64,000 nt of DNA from Flammeovirgaceae bacterium (GTDB lineage: Bacteria; Bacteroidota; Bacteroidia; Cytophagales; Cyclobacteriaceae): the NCBI GenBank assembly GCA_021298015.1, contig JAJTGY010000006.1, positions 62,001-126,000 on the forward strand, written 5' to 3'. Position 1 is the first letter of the stretch, and every line of letters begins with the position of its first letter. Made by a program: the position numbers and the translations under genes. Below are positions 54,090 to 62,497 of the stretch, in pieces. The notes under the pieces were generated by a model. It was not told where the DNA came from and did no database searches. It was given only the letters and a program-made list of their open reading frames with translations.

Positions 54090-56552
54090 ATGGCCGAAAA
54101 CACCTACAAATCCAACACCTTTAAAAAGCCCGAAAAGGAAAAGAAAGCCAAAAGCGGAAAATCAAAACCACGTTTTAACTTAGACTTTTTTACCGACCCC
54201 CGCTTTGTTTTGGCATCCGGTTTTTTCCTGATCATCGTTGCTCTGTTTCTGTTTATCGCCTACCTCTCCTACATTTTTACAGGTAAGGCCGACCAAAGTA
54301 TTGTCGAGTCGTGGAGCTCCGCCACCCTGGCCGAATCGGGTGCGGAGGTAGAAAACTGGCTTGGCGTGGCAGGCGCATTTGTATCTCACTACACCGTGTT
54401 TCGCTGGTTGGGGATCTCGGCCTTTTTTGTTCCACCGCTTTTGTTTCTGCTGGGTTTTAAAATGGTGTTCAAGCGCAGCTTGTTACCCATTTTTTCAGTT
54501 TTCATTTTTTCCGTTTTTGCCGGGTTGTGGTTAAGTCTGCTGCTTGGGTATATCACGCACAGCGTAGCAGGGGTTAACGAAATCAGTTTTCTCAGCGGAG
54601 GATTAGGCTATGCGCTAGCCGTTTTCTCCAATGGCCTGTTTGGCTGGGGAACATTTCTGATTCTGGCCCTTACGCTTTTTATTTTCATCATTTACTATTT
54701 TAACGTTACGGCCATCCACGCGTTCCGGGTAAGAGACCCAAAGCCCATGGGCACCGATGCACTCGTACCAAACGATGAGGCCGCACCACCCACCTATACC
54801 GATGAAAAAGACAACTGGCCTGAAATCAAAAAGCAAGAGCCGATTCAGGATCCGGTAGTGTTGGTGGCTCCGCCCGTAGGCGAACCAGCCGTTGCCTTGC
54901 CGGAGATCAAGCTCGAAGTTGACAAATCGGCTGAGAAAACAGAAAAGGGTAAAACACCTACGTTTACCGTGGAAGAGCCCAAGTCGGACACGGATGAGTT
55001 GGCCGAACAGTTGGTGGAAGAAAAGGGATTTTACGATCCTACCCTTGACCTTTCAAATTATCGATTCCCCCCGCTCGAATTGCTCAACGAGTATGACACA
55101 GGGAAAGTTCAGGTAACGCAGGAGGAGCTGAACCAGAACAAAGACAAGATCATTGCCACGCTCGTCAATTTCAAAATTGGCATTCAGAGCATCAAGGCCA
55201 CCATTGGGCCCACCGTTACGCTGTATGAGATCGTGCCAGATGCGGGCATCAAAATTTCCCGGATCAAGAACCTGGAAGACGACATTGCCCTGAGCCTGGC
55301 TGCCCTGGGCATTCGCATCATTGCGCCAATACCCGGCAAGGGCACCATCGGTATTGAGGTGCCCAACAAAAATCGGGAGATGGTGAGCATCCGCTCGGTA
55401 CTAAGCACCGAGCGCTTTCAGAGAACTGACAAAGAACTACCCGTGGTGTTGGGTAAAACCATCAGTAACGAGGTGCTCGTGATTGATTTGGCCAAAATGC
55501 CGCACTTGCTGGTGGCCGGTGCCACGGGGCAGGGTAAGTCTGTAGGGCTAAACGTGATTTTGACTTCCCTGCTGTACAAGCGCCACCCCAGTCAGTTGAA
55601 GTTTGTATTGGTGGACCCCAAAAAAGTGGAGATGTCCTTGTTCTCCAAGATTGAACGGCATTACCTCGCCAAGCTACCCAATAGCGAAGAAGCCATCATT
55701 ACCGACACACGTAAGGTGGTGCATACGCTCAATTCGTTATGCATTGAAATGGAAAACCGCTACGAAATCCTGAAAGATGCCGGAGCACGCAACCTGAAAG
55801 AATACAATGCCAAGTTTGTCTCACGCAAACTGAACCCGAAAGAAGGTCATCGCTTTTTGCCCTACATTGTTTTGGTGATTGACGAGTTGGCCGACCTGAT
55901 GATGACGGCCGGCAAAGAGGTAGAAACTCCGATTGCCCGATTGGCACAGTTGGCCCGTGCCATTGGCATTCACCTGGTGGTAGCCACCCAGCGTCCGTCC
56001 GTCAACGTTATTACGGGGGTGATTAAGGCGAACTTCCCCGCACGCCTGTCCTTCCGCGTTACGGCCAAGGTCGACTCACGCACAATTTTGGATGCGGGTG
56101 GAGCCGATCAACTGGTGGGCCAGGGCGATATGCTGTTGTCCAGCGGGTCGGATATTATTCGCCTGCAGTGTCCTTTTGTGGATACGCAGGAGATCGAGAA
56201 GGTATGCGATTTCATCGGCATGCAGCGTGGCTATGACTCGGCCTACCTGCTGCCCGAGTATGAAGGCGAAGATGAAGGCGGTGCTGCGGATGTGGACTTG
56301 TCGGAGCGCGATGCCTTGTTTGAAGACGCAGCCCATCTGATTGTCATGCACCAGCAGGGGAGTACTTCGCTGATTCAACGAAAACTGAAACTTGGCTATA
56401 ACCGGGCTGGCCGCTTGATTGATCAACTCGAAGCCGCGGGCATTGTGGGCCCGTTTGAAGGATCAAAGGCCCGCGAAGTTTTAGTAAAAGATGAGTTAAG
56501 TTTGGAACAATTATTGAACTCACTGAAAGAGAAACACGATACCTCGAAATGA
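54090..56552 (+). CDS. ftsK: DNA translocase FtsK
   Basis: The 820-residue protein pumps DNA at the division septum and activates Xer recombination. Four N-terminal helices (within residues 40-215) anchor it, followed by an acidic Pro-rich linker (to about 300). The motor has Walker A GATGQGKS at about 477-484, LVDPKKVEMSLF, VIDELADLM (Walker B) and the VVATQRPSVNVITGVIKANFPARLSFRV block. The C-terminal gamma winged helix (LIVMHQQGSTSLIQRKLKLGYNRAGRLIDQLEAAGIV) reads KOPS-like DNA. Its stop overlaps the lolA-like start. Confidence 0.96.
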   Translation: MAENTYKSNTFKKPEKEKKAKSGKSKPRFNLDFFTDPRFVLASGFFLIIVALFLFIAYLSYIFTGKADQSIVESWSSATLAESGAEVENWLGVAGAFVSHYTVFRWLGISAFFVPPLLFLLGFKMVFKRSLLPIFSVFIFSVFAGLWLSLLLGYITHSVAGVNEISFLSGGLGYALAVFSNGLFGWGTFLILALTLFIFIIYYFNVTAIHAFRVRDPKPMGTDALVPNDEAAPPTYTDEKDNWPEIKKQEPIQDPVVLVAPPVGEPAVALPEIKLEVDKSAEKTEKGKTPTFTVEEPKSDTDELAEQLVEEKGFYDPTLDLSNYRFPPLELLNEYDTGKVQVTQEELNQNKDKIIATLVNFKIGIQSIKATIGPTVTLYEIVPDAGIKISRIKNLEDDIALSLAALGIRIIAPIPGKGTIGIEVPNKNREMVSIRSVLSTERFQRTDKELPVVLGKTISNEVLVIDLAKMPHLLVAGATGQGKSVGLNVILTSLLYKRHPSQLKFVLVDPKKVEMSLFSKIERHYLAKLPNSEEAIITDTRKVVHTLNSLCIEMENRYEILKDAGARNLKEYNAKFVSRKLNPKEGHRFLPYIVLVIDELADLMMTAGKEVETPIARLAQLARAIGIHLVVATQRPSVNVITGVIKANFPARLSFRVTAKVDSRTILDAGGADQLVGQGDMLLSSGSDIIRLQCPFVDTQEIEKVCDFIGMQRGYDSAYLLPEYEGEDEGGAADVDLSERDALFEDAAHLIVMHQQGSTSLIQRKLKLGYNRAGRLIDQLEAAGIVGPFEGSKAREVLVKDELSLEQLLNSLKEKHDTSK

Positions 56553-57223
56553 AAAAGCCCGTTTTTGGCCTGTTTTTGGCCTTCATTAGTCAGACAGCCT
56601 CTGCTCAATACGACCCGAAAGCCCTGGAGACCCTCGATGCGATGAGCAAACGGTACAAGGAAATCAATGCTTTTGAAGCCAGTATTTCTTCGGTGATGAC
56701 CAACGAAGTGGAAAAGCTGCGGGAAGAGATGAAGGCCCGCATCACCGTAAAAGGCGAAAAATTCCGACTGGTGTTGTTGTCGTTTGACCCCGAGAAAAAG
56801 ACGGAGGTAACGGATCAGGAAGTGATCAATAATGGAACAACCGTTTGGACCTATGTCGCTTCGGCCAAGGAGGTAACGATAGACGATGTTGACCCGACTT
56901 CGGATGAAATCAACCCCGCCAAGATTCATGAGATTTACAAAAAGGGGTATAAATACCTCTATTTAGGTGAGCAAACCGAGGCCGGTGTGCCGGTGGAAGT
57001 TGTGGACCTGGTGCCTGAGAAGCGCAATGCGCAGTACTTCAAAATCAGAATGAACATTAGCAAGAAAGATCGCACGATCAAGAGTTGGGTGATGTTTGAC
57101 AAATCGGGCAGCCGCTATACCTACACGGTAACCAAGTTTACGCCCGGTGCCAAAGTGGACGATGCCTTTTTTGTATTCGATCCCAAAAAGTATCCGGGTG
57201 TAGCGGTAGAAGATCTTCGCTGA
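56549..57223 (+). CDS. LolA-like outer-membrane lipoprotein carrier
   Basis: The 224-residue exported protein has a signal peptide (VFGLFLAFISQTASAQ) and the LolA half-barrel fold. A first helix region (LETLDAMSKRYKEINAFEASISSVMT) is followed by long antiparallel strands (MKARITVKGEKFRLVLL) and a NNGTTVWTYVASAKEVTIDD block. It would carry lipoproteins across the periplasm. The ftsK-lolA order resembles the known arrangement in other bacteria. Translation is coupled to ftsK by an ATGA overlap. Confidence 0.88.
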   Translation: MKKPVFGLFLAFISQTASAQYDPKALETLDAMSKRYKEINAFEASISSVMTNEVEKLREEMKARITVKGEKFRLVLLSFDPEKKTEVTDQEVINNGTTVWTYVASAKEVTIDDVDPTSDEINPAKIHEIYKKGYKYLYLGEQTEAGVPVEVVDLVPEKRNAQYFKIRMNISKKDRTIKSWVMFDKSGSRYTYTVTKFTPGAKVDDAFFVFDPKKYPGVAVEDLR

Positions 57224-57235
57224 TCGATTTCTTCG

Positions 57236-57243
57236 TACTTTCA
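57236..57243 (+). promoter_or_regulatory. -7-like box TACTTTCA, 4 nt before pyrF ATG
   Basis: TACTTTCA keeps TA and TT of TAnnTTTG and lies 4 nt before ATG 57248, the same geometry as several other boxes in the window. Confidence 0.3.
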
Positions 57244-57247
57244 CGTT

Positions 57248-58054
57248 ATGACCCGTGCCGATCTGCTGGCCAGCATCAAAGCCAGAAAGTCTTTCTTGTG
57301 TGTTGGTCTGGATCCGGATTTGGAAAAGATTCCGAAACACCTGCTCCGCCATGAAGATCCCGTCCTGGCGTTCAACCGGCAAATCATAGAAGCCACCCTG
57401 CCGTACTGTGTTGCCTACAAACCTAACCTTGCCTTTTTTGAAGCCCTAGGCCCATCCGGCTGGGTAACGCTGCAAAAGACGTTGGCTTTAATCCCAAAAA
57501 CTCATTTTACCATTGCCGATGCCAAACGCGGTGATATCGGAAACACCTCCACGTTGTATGCACGAGCATTTTTCGAGAAGCTGAGCGTTGACGCGATTAC
57601 GGTTGCACCTTACATGGGTGAAGATTCCGTCAAACCCTTTCTTGCATTTCCCGGCAAATGGGCTATTCTGCTGGCCCATACATCAAACCCCGGCAGTGAC
57701 AATTTTCAAACCCTGGAAACCCGCGGTGGCAACAGGGTGTATGAAGAGGTGATCGTTCAGGCCCAGCGCTGGGGTACGCCAGACAATTTGATGTTTGTCA
57801 TCGGAGCTACGCAGGCAGACAAAATTGCAGCCATACGCCAGTTAGCGCCCGATCATTTCTTCCTGGTGCCGGGCGTAGGTGCACAGGGTGGCGATCTGGA
57901 TGTCGTTTGCCGGGCCGGGCGAAATGCTCAAATTGGTCTGCTCGTCAATGCCTCACGAAGCATTTTGTACGCCTCGTCTGGTGAAGATTTTGCCGCCCAC
58001 GCGGAGGCGGAGGCCCGGTCGCTTCAGCAACAAATGACTACGTTTATTCCCTGA
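57248..58054 (+). CDS. pyrF: orotidine-5'-phosphate decarboxylase, type 2
   Basis: The 268-residue enzyme makes UMP, the last step of de novo pyrimidine synthesis. FLCVGLDPDLEKIP, the catalytic block DAKRGDIGNTSTLYARAFF (K-x-D-I) and VNPYMGEDSVKPF-like VAPYMGEDSVKPF are type 2 (UMPS/Mycobacterium-like) features. PGVGAQGGDLDVVC holds the phosphate loop. It is separate from pyrD at 42.9 kb. Confidence 0.95.
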   Translation: MTRADLLASIKARKSFLCVGLDPDLEKIPKHLLRHEDPVLAFNRQIIEATLPYCVAYKPNLAFFEALGPSGWVTLQKTLALIPKTHFTIADAKRGDIGNTSTLYARAFFEKLSVDAITVAPYMGEDSVKPFLAFPGKWAILLAHTSNPGSDNFQTLETRGGNRVYEEVIVQAQRWGTPDNLMFVIGATQADKIAAIRQLAPDHFFLVPGVGAQGGDLDVVCRAGRNAQIGLLVNASRSILYASSGEDFAAHAEAEARSLQQQMTTFIP

Positions 58055-58109
58055 CGGGGCACTTCGTTTTCGCAGTTAATTTTTTGCCATATTCGTAGGT
58101 GCAGACACC

Positions 58110-59390
58110 ATGACGGAATCCTTTCTCCATTACATATGGCAAATGCAGTATTTTGACAAGAACGACCTATGTACGGTTGACGATGAGCCTGTTACAGTCT
58201 TTCAACCGGGTTTCCTCAATACAAATGCCGGCCCCGATTTCAGCCAGGCCCGAATTCGCATCGGCTCGTTGGATTGGTCGGGCCAGGTGGAGATTCATGT
58301 GCGCTCCTCGGAATGGGATGACCATGCCCATCGAACCGATCATACGTACGATAATGTCATTCTTCACGTGGTCTGGGAAGATAACCGCCCCGTGTTGCGT
58401 GCCGATGGTACGCCTATGCCCACACTTTTACTCAAGGGTCGCGTAAACACCGGACTGCTGCACACCTACCAAAAGTTAATGGCTACCGCTCATGTTATTC
58501 CCTGCCAGGGTTCGCTTGCAGCCGTGCCTTCGCTGATCCGGTTATCCATGATCGAGAAGTCCTTGGTTCGCAGGCTGCAGCGTAAAGCCACGGAGATGCT
58601 CGAGGTAGCGCAGGCAACCCGATTCGACTGGGACGAAACTGCGTACCGGTTTCTGGCTCGGAATTTTGGATTCAAGATCAACGCTGATCCTTTCTTTGAA
58701 TTGGCCAGGCGAGTGGAGTATCGGCAGGTGCTCAAAATTGCCGATCGGCTCGGTACCGTGGAGGCACTCCTATTCGGGCAGGCGGGTTTTCTGGAGGCGG
58801 TGAGTTCGGACGAATATGTGCAACAGCTGAAAAATGAATACCGTCACCTCGCGGCACGTTGGAAGCTGGAAGATCGGCAAGTTGATACGGCCCGATGGAA
58901 GTTTCTCCGGTTGCGGCCGGCAAATTTTCCTACACTTAGATTAGCCCAGTTTTGTGCATTCCTGAACGGGAATCGTAATCTCTTTTCGAGCTTGCTGGAG
59001 TGGCGGAATTTAGCGGCTGTGGCAAAGGGGCTTTCCGTTGCACCCTCCGCCTATTGGCATAGGCATTACCATTTTGGGAAGCAATCCAACGTGCTTCATC
59101 CGGCTATGGGCCAGGCGAGTGTGCACAACATAGTGGTTAACACACTGGCACCGTTGTGGGTAGCCTACGGCTTGTCGCAAGACGATGAATCGTGGATTGA
59201 GCGGGCGGTTGAGTTGCTGCGGCAGGTGCCGGCTGAATCGAATGCGATTATAAAAAAATGGAAGGCTTTGGGTTGGGCGTCCACTTCGGCTGCCGACACG
59301 CAAGGTCTGATCGAACTTTTTAATGAATTTTGCCAGTCGAAAAACTGCCTGAACTGCGCCATTGGTGCCAGTCTGATTAAGCCCGCATGA
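58110..59390 (+). CDS. DUF2851 family protein
   Basis: The 426-residue cytoplasmic protein matches DUF2851, a family I know mainly from Bacteroidota. ESFLHYIWQMQYFDKNDL is the diagnostic start, and NAGPDFSQARIRIGSLDWSGQVEIHVRSSEWDDH is the most conserved block, with several Asp/Glu/His residues recalling restriction-like nucleases. A C-terminal zinc-like CQSKNCLNCAIG Cys cluster follows. Function is unknown. It overlaps the next gene by 4 nt. Confidence 0.9.
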   Translation: MTESFLHYIWQMQYFDKNDLCTVDDEPVTVFQPGFLNTNAGPDFSQARIRIGSLDWSGQVEIHVRSSEWDDHAHRTDHTYDNVILHVVWEDNRPVLRADGTPMPTLLLKGRVNTGLLHTYQKLMATAHVIPCQGSLAAVPSLIRLSMIEKSLVRRLQRKATEMLEVAQATRFDWDETAYRFLARNFGFKINADPFFELARRVEYRQVLKIADRLGTVEALLFGQAGFLEAVSSDEYVQQLKNEYRHLAARWKLEDRQVDTARWKFLRLRPANFPTLRLAQFCAFLNGNRNLFSSLLEWRNLAAVAKGLSVAPSAYWHRHYHFGKQSNVLHPAMGQASVHNIVVNTLAPLWVAYGLSQDDESWIERAVELLRQVPAESNAIIKKWKALGWASTSAADTQGLIELFNEFCQSKNCLNCAIGASLIKPA

Positions 59391-60628
59391 TCGCTGTCTA
59401 TTATTCCGTACACATCATAACATTTCTGGGTGTCGGGTATTGGCTCTATCGCCAGCGGCCCGACTCTTTGTTTTGGCCCGCGTTGATTCTGAAAATCTGT
59501 GCCGGTGTGGTGCTGGGTCTTCTCTACCGTTTTCACTATCAATCGGGCGACACCCTTCTTTTTTTTCAGGATGCAATATTCCTGAGTAAAAAATGTTTTG
59601 AGTCTCCGGTTGACTACCTGCAGTTCTTGTGGAATGACGAAGGCAGCCCATGGTTAACCGGTTTAACCTACTCGCAGTATCGCTCCCTGTTTTTTGTCAA
59701 GGCCATCAGTCTGGTTGCCATCTTCACATTTCAACAATACGGGTTGGCCGCAGCCTGGTGTTCGTTCCTCTCGTTCCTGGGGTGCTGGTTGTTGTATCGA
59801 ACCCTTTGTGCGCGTTGGCCTGAGGGCCGCGTGGCCGCGGCAATTGGTTTTTTGTTTTTCCCCTCGTTCGTGTTCTGGAGTTCGGGGTTAATCAAGGAGA
59901 GTCTTGCAGTGGCCGGCCTGATGGCACTTACGGCTATTCTGCACCGCGCACTTTGGGGCAAGGCGCGCCCGGCCGAAGTGTTTCTGTTTGTTTTCTCCGG
60001 TTGGATCGTGTGGGGACTGAAGTACTACTGGCTGGCCGTGTGGCTGCCGGTTGCCATAGCACTGGTGGTGCACCAGGCCTCGAAAGTGAGGACGCGTGCG
60101 GGTGTGCAGGCTTTGGTCGCTCTCGCTTCGGCTGCAATTGTACTTCTGGTGGTCAGTCGTGTCCACCCGAATTTTGACTTTAACTATTTACCTACTGTTA
60201 TTGTCGAGAATAACCGGGCCTATACGGCCAGCGGGGGTACTGATCACGCTATTGTGTTTGCTGATTTGGAACCGGACTGGGTTAGCCTTGCCCGGCATGC
60301 ACCCTGGGCGGCATTCAGCGGTATGTTCCGGCCGCTGCCGGGCGAGTCGTTTAACTTTCTTTCATTTTTTTTCTCTCTGGAAAATGGTGTCGTTTTGTTG
60401 CTTACCCTTTGGTCACTTTTTCGCTGGGGGAAAACACGCCAGGTGAATTCCTGGATGATAGCCGTGCTCCTGTACACGGTGGTGTTAGCCCTTTTGTTAG
60501 CCCTCTCTACGCCAAACTTTGGCAGCCTGGCCCGGTATAAAACTGGGTTCATGCCCTTTTTTGTGTACTTGATTTTATTTAATCATCCCGTTGCACAGGC
60601 GTTACAGAGGCGGCTCAAATTCCTGTAA
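59387..60628 (+). CDS. polytopic membrane protein of unknown function
   Basis: The 413-residue protein has about ten hydrophobic helices with a periplasmic loop (FNYLPTVIVENNRAYTASGGTDH to about residue 300). The pattern of short cytoplasmic Arg/Lys loops and a large outer loop resembles GT-C glycosyltransferases or EpsG-like polymerases, but no signature motif is certain. GLIKESLAVAGLMALTAILHRALW is a conserved-looking segment. It lies between DUF2851 and the NeuD-like gene, so a link to surface glycan synthesis is possible. Confidence 0.7.
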   Translation: MIAVYYSVHIITFLGVGYWLYRQRPDSLFWPALILKICAGVVLGLLYRFHYQSGDTLLFFQDAIFLSKKCFESPVDYLQFLWNDEGSPWLTGLTYSQYRSLFFVKAISLVAIFTFQQYGLAAAWCSFLSFLGCWLLYRTLCARWPEGRVAAAIGFLFFPSFVFWSSGLIKESLAVAGLMALTAILHRALWGKARPAEVFLFVFSGWIVWGLKYYWLAVWLPVAIALVVHQASKVRTRAGVQALVALASAAIVLLVVSRVHPNFDFNYLPTVIVENNRAYTASGGTDHAIVFADLEPDWVSLARHAPWAAFSGMFRPLPGESFNFLSFFFSLENGVVLLLTLWSLFRWGKTRQVNSWMIAVLLYTVVLALLLALSTPNFGSLARYKTGFMPFFVYLILFNHPVAQALQRRLKFL

Positions 60629-60633
60629 CTTTG
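60626..60633 (+). promoter_or_regulatory. -7 box TAACTTTG, 4 nt before ATG
   Basis: An exact TAnnTTTG box across the stop codon of the preceding gene, 4 nt before ATG 60638. It suggests an internal, leaderless promoter. Confidence 0.45.
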
Positions 60634-60637
60634 ACCC

Positions 60638-61276
60638 ATGCAAAATCCCGTGATCATTTTTGGTGCACAGGCTGTCGGCCGTCAAGTGAAAGAAATTTTT
60701 GAAAGTAACGATGTAGTTGTGTATGGCTTTTTGGATGACAATAAAACATTGCACCAGACGGAGGTGGACGAAGCGATGGTGCTGGGTGCCACCGATGATG
60801 ATGGTTTTTTGAAACTGATTGGGAAGAAATGTGAGGCATTTGTTGCCGTTGATGATATGCGGTTGCGCAAAGGCATTGTTAAGATGTTAAATGACGTGCG
60901 GCATGTGCAGCCGGTGAACGCCATTCATCGCCAGGCCCTTATTTCTTCGCGCGCTTCGCTGGGCCATGGGTGTCTGGTGGATGCACGGGTAACGGTACAG
61001 CCAGGCGTTTCCATCGGTAACCATTGTCTGATTCATGCGGGTGCCACTATTGGTGCAGAAGCGAAAATAGGCCAGTTTGTTCAGGTGGGAATGGGTAGCC
61101 AGATCAACCCAGGGGTTGTGGTGGAGGACGAAGTGTTCATCGGTTCCGGAGTTACCGTAGTGTCCGGTGTTACCCTTGGCAAAGGTGCGCGTGTGGGTGC
61201 TGGTTCGGTTGTTGTATCGTCCGTGAAGGCCGGGGATACTGTTTTCGGCAACCCGGCACAACCCATCAAGAGCTAG
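60638..61276 (+). CDS. NeuD/PglD-like sugar acyltransferase
   Basis: The 212-residue enzyme has an N-terminal Rossmann-like PglD domain (VIIFGAQAVGRQVKEIF) followed by a left-handed beta-helix of hexapeptide repeats from about residue 105. NHCLIHAGATIGAEAKIG holds the catalytic His, and VSGVTLGKGARVGAGSVV gives the acetyl-CoA edge. Such enzymes acetylate amino-sugar nucleotides or sialic acid precursors. The neighbours (membrane protein, nucleoside phosphorylase) do not settle the substrate. Confidence 0.9.
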   Translation: MQNPVIIFGAQAVGRQVKEIFESNDVVVYGFLDDNKTLHQTEVDEAMVLGATDDDGFLKLIGKKCEAFVAVDDMRLRKGIVKMLNDVRHVQPVNAIHRQALISSRASLGHGCLVDARVTVQPGVSIGNHCLIHAGATIGAEAKIGQFVQVGMGSQINPGVVVEDEVFIGSGVTVVSGVTLGKGARVGAGSVVVSSVKAGDTVFGNPAQPIKS

Positions 61277-61278
61277 CC

Positions 61279-62133
61279 ATGCCAATTTCCCCAACCGATC
61301 TGATTTTGAATCCGGATGGCAGCGTTTATCATCTCAACTTGCTACCCCGGCACATCGCAGACACGGTTATTGCCGTAGGCGACCCCAACCGCGTGAGTAT
61401 GATCGGGGAGTATCTGGATTCGATTGAATACGAAATCAACAAACGGGAGTTTATAACCATTACCGGTAAGTACAAGGGCAAGCGCGTCACAGTGATCAGC
61501 ACCGGCATTGGAACCGATAATGTTGAGATTGTGCTGACGGAGTTGGATGCGTTGGTGAATATTGACCTGAAAACACGGGAGCCAAGGGCACGGAAAAAAA
61601 AGCTGCGAATCATCCGCCTCGGTACCTCCGGGGCTTTGCAAGAGGATATTGCTGTCGGAAGCCACGTAATCAGCGAGTTTGGCATTGGGCTGGATAATCT
61701 CATGATGTTCTATCGGTTTTCGATGAACGAGTGGGAGTGCGAGTTGGCTGGAGAGATTCACCGGCAAGTCAGGCTGCCGTTTCAGCCCTACGTGGTAGAA
61801 GGTTCGGCTTCTTTGTTGAAGCAGTTTGGGCCCGACATGGTAACGGGAAATACCGTCACGTGTCCGGGATTCTACGCGCCTCAGGGTCGGCAGGTTCGGG
61901 CACAAACAGCCTTGCCTGACCTGCTCGATAAGTTGACTTTTTTTCATTACCAGGATTTCTGGCTGACCAATTTTGAAATGGAGACATCGGCCTACTATGC
62001 CCTGGGTCGCCTGTTGGGTCATGACGTCATCAGTCTGAATGCCATCATTGCCAACCGGGTTAAAAATATGTTTGCAAAGGATCCGTATGCGGTTGTGCGA
62101 TCGCTGATTGAAAAGACGCTTGACTTGCTCTAG
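61279..62133 (+). CDS. nucleoside phosphorylase (uridine phosphorylase-like)
   Basis: The 284-residue enzyme belongs to the PNP/UDP family. AVGDPNRVSMIGEYL binds phosphate, ISTGIGTDNVEIVLTELDAL and IRLGTSGALQEDIAVGS are family motifs, and NFEMETSAYYALGRLLGHD closes the ribose/base pocket. Whether it prefers uridine or purine nucleosides is not certain. It starts 2 bp after the NeuD-like stop, so the two are in one operon. Confidence 0.9.
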   Translation: MPISPTDLILNPDGSVYHLNLLPRHIADTVIAVGDPNRVSMIGEYLDSIEYEINKREFITITGKYKGKRVTVISTGIGTDNVEIVLTELDALVNIDLKTREPRARKKKLRIIRLGTSGALQEDIAVGSHVISEFGIGLDNLMMFYRFSMNEWECELAGEIHRQVRLPFQPYVVEGSASLLKQFGPDMVTGNTVTCPGFYAPQGRQVRAQTALPDLLDKLTFFHYQDFWLTNFEMETSAYYALGRLLGHDVISLNAIIANRVKNMFAKDPYAVVRSLIEKTLDLL

Positions 62134-62381
62134 GAGGCAATGGCACTATCCATGCGCATGATGTATTGGCCTGCCCGATAAGGTTCGTTGTTGTAGAAAC
62201 CCGACAAGATGCGATGGGCAATCTGTTCGACAACCAGTTCATCGTCCGACTTCCCTTCCTTACCGCGCCAAAACACCCGATTCGGGTGCAGTCGCATGTC
62301 GTCTACGTAGGCTTTGGCATGCTGGTATTGCTCTTCCGTAAATGTAATGGTGAAGCAGGTTTTTACTTTTTTTGAATCCAT
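62130..62381 (-). CDS. small conserved-looking protein of unknown function
   Basis: The 83-residue soluble protein (start ATG 62381) has a beta-type start (MDSKKVKTCFTITFTEEQYQHAK) and ends in a helix with RILSGFYNNEPYRAGQYIM. Charged and well balanced codon use suggests it is real. No family is recognised. It overlaps the nucleoside phosphorylase end by 4 nt and is divergent to nothing close. Confidence 0.6.
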   Translation of the reverse strand: MDSKKVKTCFTITFTEEQYQHAKAYVDDMRLHPNRVFWRGKEGKSDDELVVEQIAHRILSGFYNNEPYRAGQYIMRMDSAIAS

Positions 62382-62497
62382 AGCGGTAAACCATTTACAA
62401 GGCATGTGCCAGAAATGTGGTCGATTTTAGCAAAAAAATAACTTCAAAAAATGGAGTTGACCGCAGGCGAACAACTTCGTTCGGGAGTGGGAAAATG